DNA of 10,352 nt, taken from positions 1 to 10,352 of the forward strand of contig JAKJGA010000056.1 of the NCBI GenBank assembly GCA_022704645.1, in the 5' to 3' direction. Positions 7,257 through 10,352 of this stretch are shown here, piece by piece. The notes under the pieces are model-generated. The model had not been told where the DNA came from. It searched no databases and saw only the letters and a list, made by a program, of their open reading frames with translations. Made by a program: the position numbers and the translations under genes. Numbering within the stretch: position 1 is the stretch's first letter; every line of letters starts with the position of its first letter. Origin of the DNA: Spirochaetota bacterium. GTDB taxonomy: Bacteria > Spirochaetota > UBA4802 > JAFGJZ01.

Positions 7257-7347
7257 ACCGGTTTTTTAAAGAATCATATTGACTCATATTTCTTTCCAAT
7301 TATTTTAAAAATAAAAACGGTTCTTCTTTGAAACCGTATTTGTTTTT
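7257..7347 (+). promoter_or_regulatory. Leader with alternative hairpin arms before the CLC gene; terminator or attenuator candidate
   Basis: Arm B (AAAAACGGTT, 7313-7322) can pair with arm C (AACCGTATTT, 7332-7341), 9 of 10 positions matching, and GTTTTT follows at 7342-7347. That looks like an intrinsic terminator for the upstream operon, and its T-run touches the ribosome binding site of the next gene (GGGAAG, 7348-7353). Arm A (ACCGGTTTTTT, 7257-7267) can instead pair with arm B, with one bulged G. The two pairings exclude each other, as in an attenuator. The B:C hairpin is modest in GC. I see no known riboswitch core. Confidence 0.4.
7279..7306 (+). promoter_or_regulatory. Possible sigma-70-type promoter for the CLC gene
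   Basis: TTGACT at 7279-7284 matches the -35 consensus in 5 of 6 bases. TATTTT at 7301-7306 matches the -10 in 4 of 6, with a 16-base spacer. Transcription would start at about 7312-7315, right at arm B of the hairpin, which would leave arm A out of the transcript. The surrounding DNA is very AT-rich, so chance matches are likely. Confidence 0.4.
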
Positions 7348-7359
7348 GGGAAGATGTAA

Positions 7360-8709
7360 ATGAAGAAAAAAATTACTGAAGAGACAGTTATTTTTGCCAG
7401 TGTTGTCAAATGGGTTTTGCTAGCTACTGTTGTCGGAATATTTACGGGAATAGCATCGTCCGGTTTTGTCAGGCTTCTTGATTATTCAATATCATTTCAA
7501 GCGGGTTTTCCATATTATTATATGTTTCTTCCTTTAATTTTGCCATGTGTGGCTTATCTTTCTATCAAGGTTTTTCCCTCTTCACTTGATTATACTACTG
7601 ATAAAGTAATAAGCGTAATTCACGGCGGTAGAAAGATTTCACTGGTTTCGATAATCAAGGCGTTTTTTCTATCCATAATTTCAATAGCTTCAGGCGGTTC
7701 GGCGGGCAAAGAAGCTCCCTGTGCGGATATCGGTGCGGGTTTCGGTTCATTGTTTTCCGCGATATTCAAGTTCAATACAGTTGACCGCAAAAAGCTCATG
7801 ATATGCGGAGTCAGCGCCGGATTCGCGGGAGTGTTCGGAGTTCCTGTTTCGGGCGCGATTTTCGGAGTCGAAGTTCTATTTGTCGGAAGCATATTGTATG
7901 ATGTTTTTCTTCCGTCTCTTGTTGCCGGTGTCACCTCATATCAGGTTTCATCTGCACTCGGAGCCAAATACTTTGTTGAGCCTTTGAATTTTGTTCCGCA
8001 TTTTTCCAATCTTTTCTTTCTGAAAATTATTATAGCGGGAGTATTTTTCGGAATTTGTTCTTTTGCTTTCATTGAGATAAACAGATTCGTGAAGCATCTA
8101 TCTTCCAAATTTTCCGGCAGCGTCATCATCAGAGCTTTTTTCGGCGGAATAATACTATGTCTAATCGGTTTTTTGATATCTCCGGAATATTTAAGCCTTG
8201 GTATGAACACAGTCGAAAATTCACTTCGCGGATGCGAGGCGCCGTTTTACGCTCCAATCATAAAAACTATAACTACTGCGGTAACACTTGCGTTCGGCGG
8301 TGTCGGCGGAATAATAACACCGATTTTGTATGTCGGCTCGACTCTCGGTTCGGCAGCTTCTTCGTTATTCGGAATTAATCCGCAGACTTTTTCGGCTATT
8401 GCACTTGTGAGTTTGCTTGCCGGCATTACAAATGCGCCTATAGCATCAAGTGTAATGGCTATTGAATTGTTCGGTCCGGAAATAGCTCCTTATGCCTGTG
8501 TTTCGTGTCTTGTAAGTTTTCTGATGACTGGTCATAGAAGTATTTATCCTTCACAGGTACTTTCCGTAAGAAAGTCCGAGTCAGTGGATGTTGAAACCGG
8601 AAAAACGTTTGGTAAAATAGACCCTTCATGCGAGATTGATCAGAAGAAGATTCAGCGGAAAATCAAAAAGCGGATGAAAGAGATAATGCATATTGAAAAT
8701 AATAAATAA
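7360..8709 (+). CDS. CLC-family anion channel or transporter (divergent)
   Basis: Integral inner-membrane protein of 449 residues, near the ~470 of E. coli ClcA, with about ten hydrophobic segments and no CBS domains. The second CLC signature is present as GSAGKEAP (residues 113-120), with Glu118 at the external gating position. The third is GGIITP (316-321) in place of GGIFAP, putting Ile at the pore Phe. Tyr396 (SIYPSQVL) fits the central pore Tyr. The first signature GSGIP is not recognisable (residues about 77-83, DYTTDKV). The position of the internal proton glutamate appears to be Val172, after Glu171 in GAIFGVEVLF. This points to a chloride or other anion channel, or a transporter of altered coupling, rather than a ClcA-like exchanger. 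The charged 45-residue tail is probably cytoplasmic. ATG has GGGAAG 6 bases upstream. The gene is followed directly by a terminator shared with guaA. Confidence 0.9.
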   Translation: MKKKITEETVIFASVVKWVLLATVVGIFTGIASSGFVRLLDYSISFQAGFPYYYMFLPLILPCVAYLSIKVFPSSLDYTTDKVISVIHGGRKISLVSIIKAFFLSIISIASGGSAGKEAPCADIGAGFGSLFSAIFKFNTVDRKKLMICGVSAGFAGVFGVPVSGAIFGVEVLFVGSILYDVFLPSLVAGVTSYQVSSALGAKYFVEPLNFVPHFSNLFFLKIIIAGVFFGICSFAFIEINRFVKHLSSKFSGSVIIRAFFGGIILCLIGFLISPEYLSLGMNTVENSLRGCEAPFYAPIIKTITTAVTLAFGGVGGIITPILYVGSTLGSAASSLFGINPQTFSAIALVSLLAGITNAPIASSVMAIELFGPEIAPYACVSCLVSFLMTGHRSIYPSQVLSVRKSESVDVETGKTFGKIDPSCEIDQKKIQRKIKKRMKEIMHIENNK

Positions 8710-8733
8710 AAAAAGGGGCAAGCCCCTTTTTTT
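8708..8733. terminator. Strong bidirectional intrinsic terminator between convergent genes
   Basis: A run of seven A, GGGG, a CAAG loop, CCCC and a run of seven T (8708-8733) form a near-symmetric stem. Read from either strand it is a GC stem followed by a T-tract, so it can end the CLC transcript and the guaA transcript alike. Its A-run begins in the last two bases of the CLC stop codon (TAA, 8707-8709), and the guaA stop codon is 3 bases beyond the T-run. Confidence 0.93.
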
Positions 8734-8736
8734 ATT

Positions 8737-10287
8737 TTATTCCCATTCGATAGTTGAAGGCGGCTTTGAAGAGACGTCATAAACTACTCGGTTTATTCCG
8801 CGTACTTCGTTGATTATACGGCTAGATATTTTTTTAACAAGATCGTGCGGAAGATCAGCCCAGTCCGCGGTCATCGCGTCTGTTGATTCTACTGCGCGTA
8901 TTGCGATTACGTTTTCATAAGTTCTGTTATCGCCCATGACTCCGACAGATTTTACCGGAAGAAAAATTCCGAATGCCTGCCATAGTTTGTCGTAATAACC
9001 GGCGTTTTTTATTTCACTGACGATGATGTCGTCCGCTTCGCGGAGAATATCAAGGCGTTCTTTTGTAATTTCACCGATGATGCGTATAGCAAGACCCGGA
9101 CCCGGAAAAGGGTGGCGTGCAATAAGTTCGCGCGGAATGCCGAGTTCGGTACCCAGTGCGCGTACTTCATCTTTGAAAAGTTCTTTGAGCGGTTCGACTA
9201 CCTTGCCCGATTCGATCAGCTTAAGGACTTCGGGAACGCGGTTGTGGTGGCTCTTTATTGTGTCAGAAGGTCCTTTTGTCGATACGGATTCAATTACATC
9301 CGGATAAAGAGTTCCCTGAGCGAGAAAATCGAAACGTCCGATTTTTTTCGCTTCTTTCATAAAAACTTTTATAAACTCTTTTCCTATAATTCTTCTTTTC
9401 TTTTCGGGATCAGTAACTCCCTTAAGTTTTTTGAGGAAAAGGTCAACCGCGTCAACGGCTATTAGATTGAGATTAAGTCCTTCTTTGTATCTCTTGATTA
9501 CGTTTTCGGCTTCGTTCTTTCTTAGAACTCCGTTGTCGACGAAAACGCAGTAAAGCTTTTCTCCGATGGCTTTTTGTAAAAGTACTGCCGTAACCGTAGA
9601 GTCAACGCCGCCTGAAAGGCCGAGAAGAACAGTTCCGTTTCCGACTTCTTTTCTAATCTGTTCAACCGATGAGTCGACGAAAGATTTCATAGTCCACAGA
9701 CCTTTGAGTTTACAAATCTCGAAAAGGAAATTTGCAATGACTTCTTTGCCGTGAACGCTGTGAAAAACTTCGGGATGGAACTGAATGCCGTAGATATTTT
9801 TTGCCGTGTTCTGAATTGCTGCTACCGGAGTATTTTCGGATTCTGCAACTATTTCAAATCCCGACGGAATTTCAGTTACTTTATCGCCGTGGCTCATCCA
9901 GACAGTTTCACGTTCAGAAAGACCCTTGAAAAGAGGAGATTCCTTTTTTATGACGATTTCGGCTCTTCCGTATTCTTTTTTGTTTGAGGAAGAACTTTTT
10001 CCGGCGAATCCGTTTACTATCATGTAAAGGCCGTAACAGATGCCGAGCACGGGAACATTGAGATTGAAGATTTCACTTGAAACGAAAGGAGCGCCTTTGT
10101 CATAGGTTGATGAAGGGCCGCCTGAAAGAATGATTGCGCTTGGTTTGTCATTTTTGATTTTTTCAATCGGATAATTAAACGGGACGATTTCGGCATAGAC
10201 TTTCTGTTCGCGCACTTTGCGCGCAATAAGCTGAGTGTACTGCGAGCCGAAATCCAGTATCAGCACTTTTTCATCATGAGGGTTCAT
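8737..10287 (-). CDS. guaA: GMP synthase (glutamine-hydrolysing)
   Basis: Cytoplasmic enzyme that converts XMP, ATP and glutamine to GMP, the last step of guanine nucleotide synthesis. The 516-residue product has the usual length and order. The class I glutamine amidotransferase is at about 7-195, with nucleophile Cys84 (GICYG) and His171/Glu173 (HPEV). The ATP pyrophosphatase domain starts near 200 with the P-loop LSGGVDST (224-231). The C-terminal dimerisation domain ends in the typical KPPSTIEWE. One oddity: the residue two after GICYG is Tyr88 (GICYGLYMI), where most relatives have Gln (GMQ). The start ATG has GGAG 7 bases upstream, inside the preceding gene, and overlaps that gene's stop codon by ATGA, so it is probably the second or later gene of an operon whose promoter lies beyond the window. 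It runs convergent to the CLC gene. Confidence 0.98.
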   Translation of the reverse strand: MNPHDEKVLILDFGSQYTQLIARKVREQKVYAEIVPFNYPIEKIKNDKPSAIILSGGPSSTYDKGAPFVSSEIFNLNVPVLGICYGLYMIVNGFAGKSSSSNKKEYGRAEIVIKKESPLFKGLSERETVWMSHGDKVTEIPSGFEIVAESENTPVAAIQNTAKNIYGIQFHPEVFHSVHGKEVIANFLFEICKLKGLWTMKSFVDSSVEQIRKEVGNGTVLLGLSGGVDSTVTAVLLQKAIGEKLYCVFVDNGVLRKNEAENVIKRYKEGLNLNLIAVDAVDLFLKKLKGVTDPEKKRRIIGKEFIKVFMKEAKKIGRFDFLAQGTLYPDVIESVSTKGPSDTIKSHHNRVPEVLKLIESGKVVEPLKELFKDEVRALGTELGIPRELIARHPFPGPGLAIRIIGEITKERLDILREADDIIVSEIKNAGYYDKLWQAFGIFLPVKSVGVMGDNRTYENVIAIRAVESTDAMTADWADLPHDLVKKISSRIINEVRGINRVVYDVSSKPPSTIEWE

Positions 10288-10352
10288 TTTTTAACTCCGA
10301 GTGAATCAATATATTCTTTATAACCTTTTTCTTTTAAAAGGTCATTTTTCTT
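10284..10352 (-). CDS. 3' end of an unidentified gene upstream of guaA (partial)
   Basis: Reading the minus strand from the window edge gives an open frame of 22 codons ending in YIDSLGVKK and TGA. The stop overlaps the guaA ATG (ATGA), and the guaA ribosome binding site lies within its last codons, which supports it being a real coupled gene. The visible residues are Lys-rich and helical-looking (LLKEKGYKEYIDSLG). guaB is the common partner of guaA, but this ending does not resemble the GuaB C-terminus I know. I cannot assign a function. Confidence 0.7.
   Translation of the reverse strand, partial: KKNDLLKEKGYKEYIDSLGVKK

Noticed and set aside
7198..7359. Fluoride riboswitch before the CLC gene
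   Set aside because: I looked for the conserved GGNGAUGG-type core and its pseudoknot partner and did not find them in the leader.
7620..7934. 104-codon minus-strand open frame inside the CLC gene
   Set aside because: It lies wholly opposite a conserved membrane protein gene whose signatures are in the other frame, and it has no recognisable domain.
9112..9465. 117-codon plus-strand open frame opposite guaA
   Set aside because: guaA is unmistakable on the minus strand; this frame shows no domain and is an antisense shadow.

Overview
The window looks like chromosomal DNA from a diderm (Gram-negative-type) bacterium of roughly 40% GC. The evidence for an outer membrane is a TonB-dependent receptor, an OmpA-type peptidoglycan-binding protein, a predicted lipoprotein and a small beta-barrel. 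Several genes carry clear GGAG-type ribosome binding sites, which argues against Bacteroidota. A spirochaete or another motile diderm would fit, but I cannot place the organism from sequence reading alone. I see no transposase, phage gene, integrase, tRNA, rRNA or CRISPR array.

Layout. (1) Positions 2-1654, plus strand: 3' part of a methyl-accepting chemotaxis protein with a Cache-type sensor, cut by the window edge inside its first membrane helix. (2) Positions 1655-1873: intergenic, with a hairpin after the chemoreceptor and several palindromes, likely the control region of the next operon. (3) Positions 1874-7197, plus strand: four tightly packed genes that overlap by about 17, 4 and 4 bases. 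They encode a predicted small outer-membrane beta-barrel, a lipoprotein with a TonB-C-like domain, a TonB-dependent receptor, and a TPR / PD40-propeller / carboxypeptidase-regulatory-like / OmpA protein. (4) Positions 7198-7359: AT-rich leader with a possible promoter and mutually exclusive hairpin arms. (5) Positions 7360-8709, plus strand: a CLC-family anion transporter with several altered signature residues. (6) Positions 8708-8733: a strong terminator shared by two convergent genes. (7) Positions 8737-10287, minus strand: guaA, GMP synthase. (8) Positions 10284-10352, minus strand: the last 22 codons of an unidentified gene, overlapping guaA by an ATGA.

How the genes work together. The four-gene block is the most interesting part. 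All four products are predicted to be exported to the envelope, and the overlaps suggest coupled translation. The receptor would take up an unknown ligand. The lipoprotein carries a domain like the one by which TonB energises such receptors, but it is anchored by lipid rather than by an inner-membrane helix. The last protein has the domain order known from PorE of the Bacteroidota type IX secretion system and could tie the assembly to peptidoglycan. The substrate and role are unknown. The chemoreceptor, the CLC transporter and guaA look like independent neighbours.
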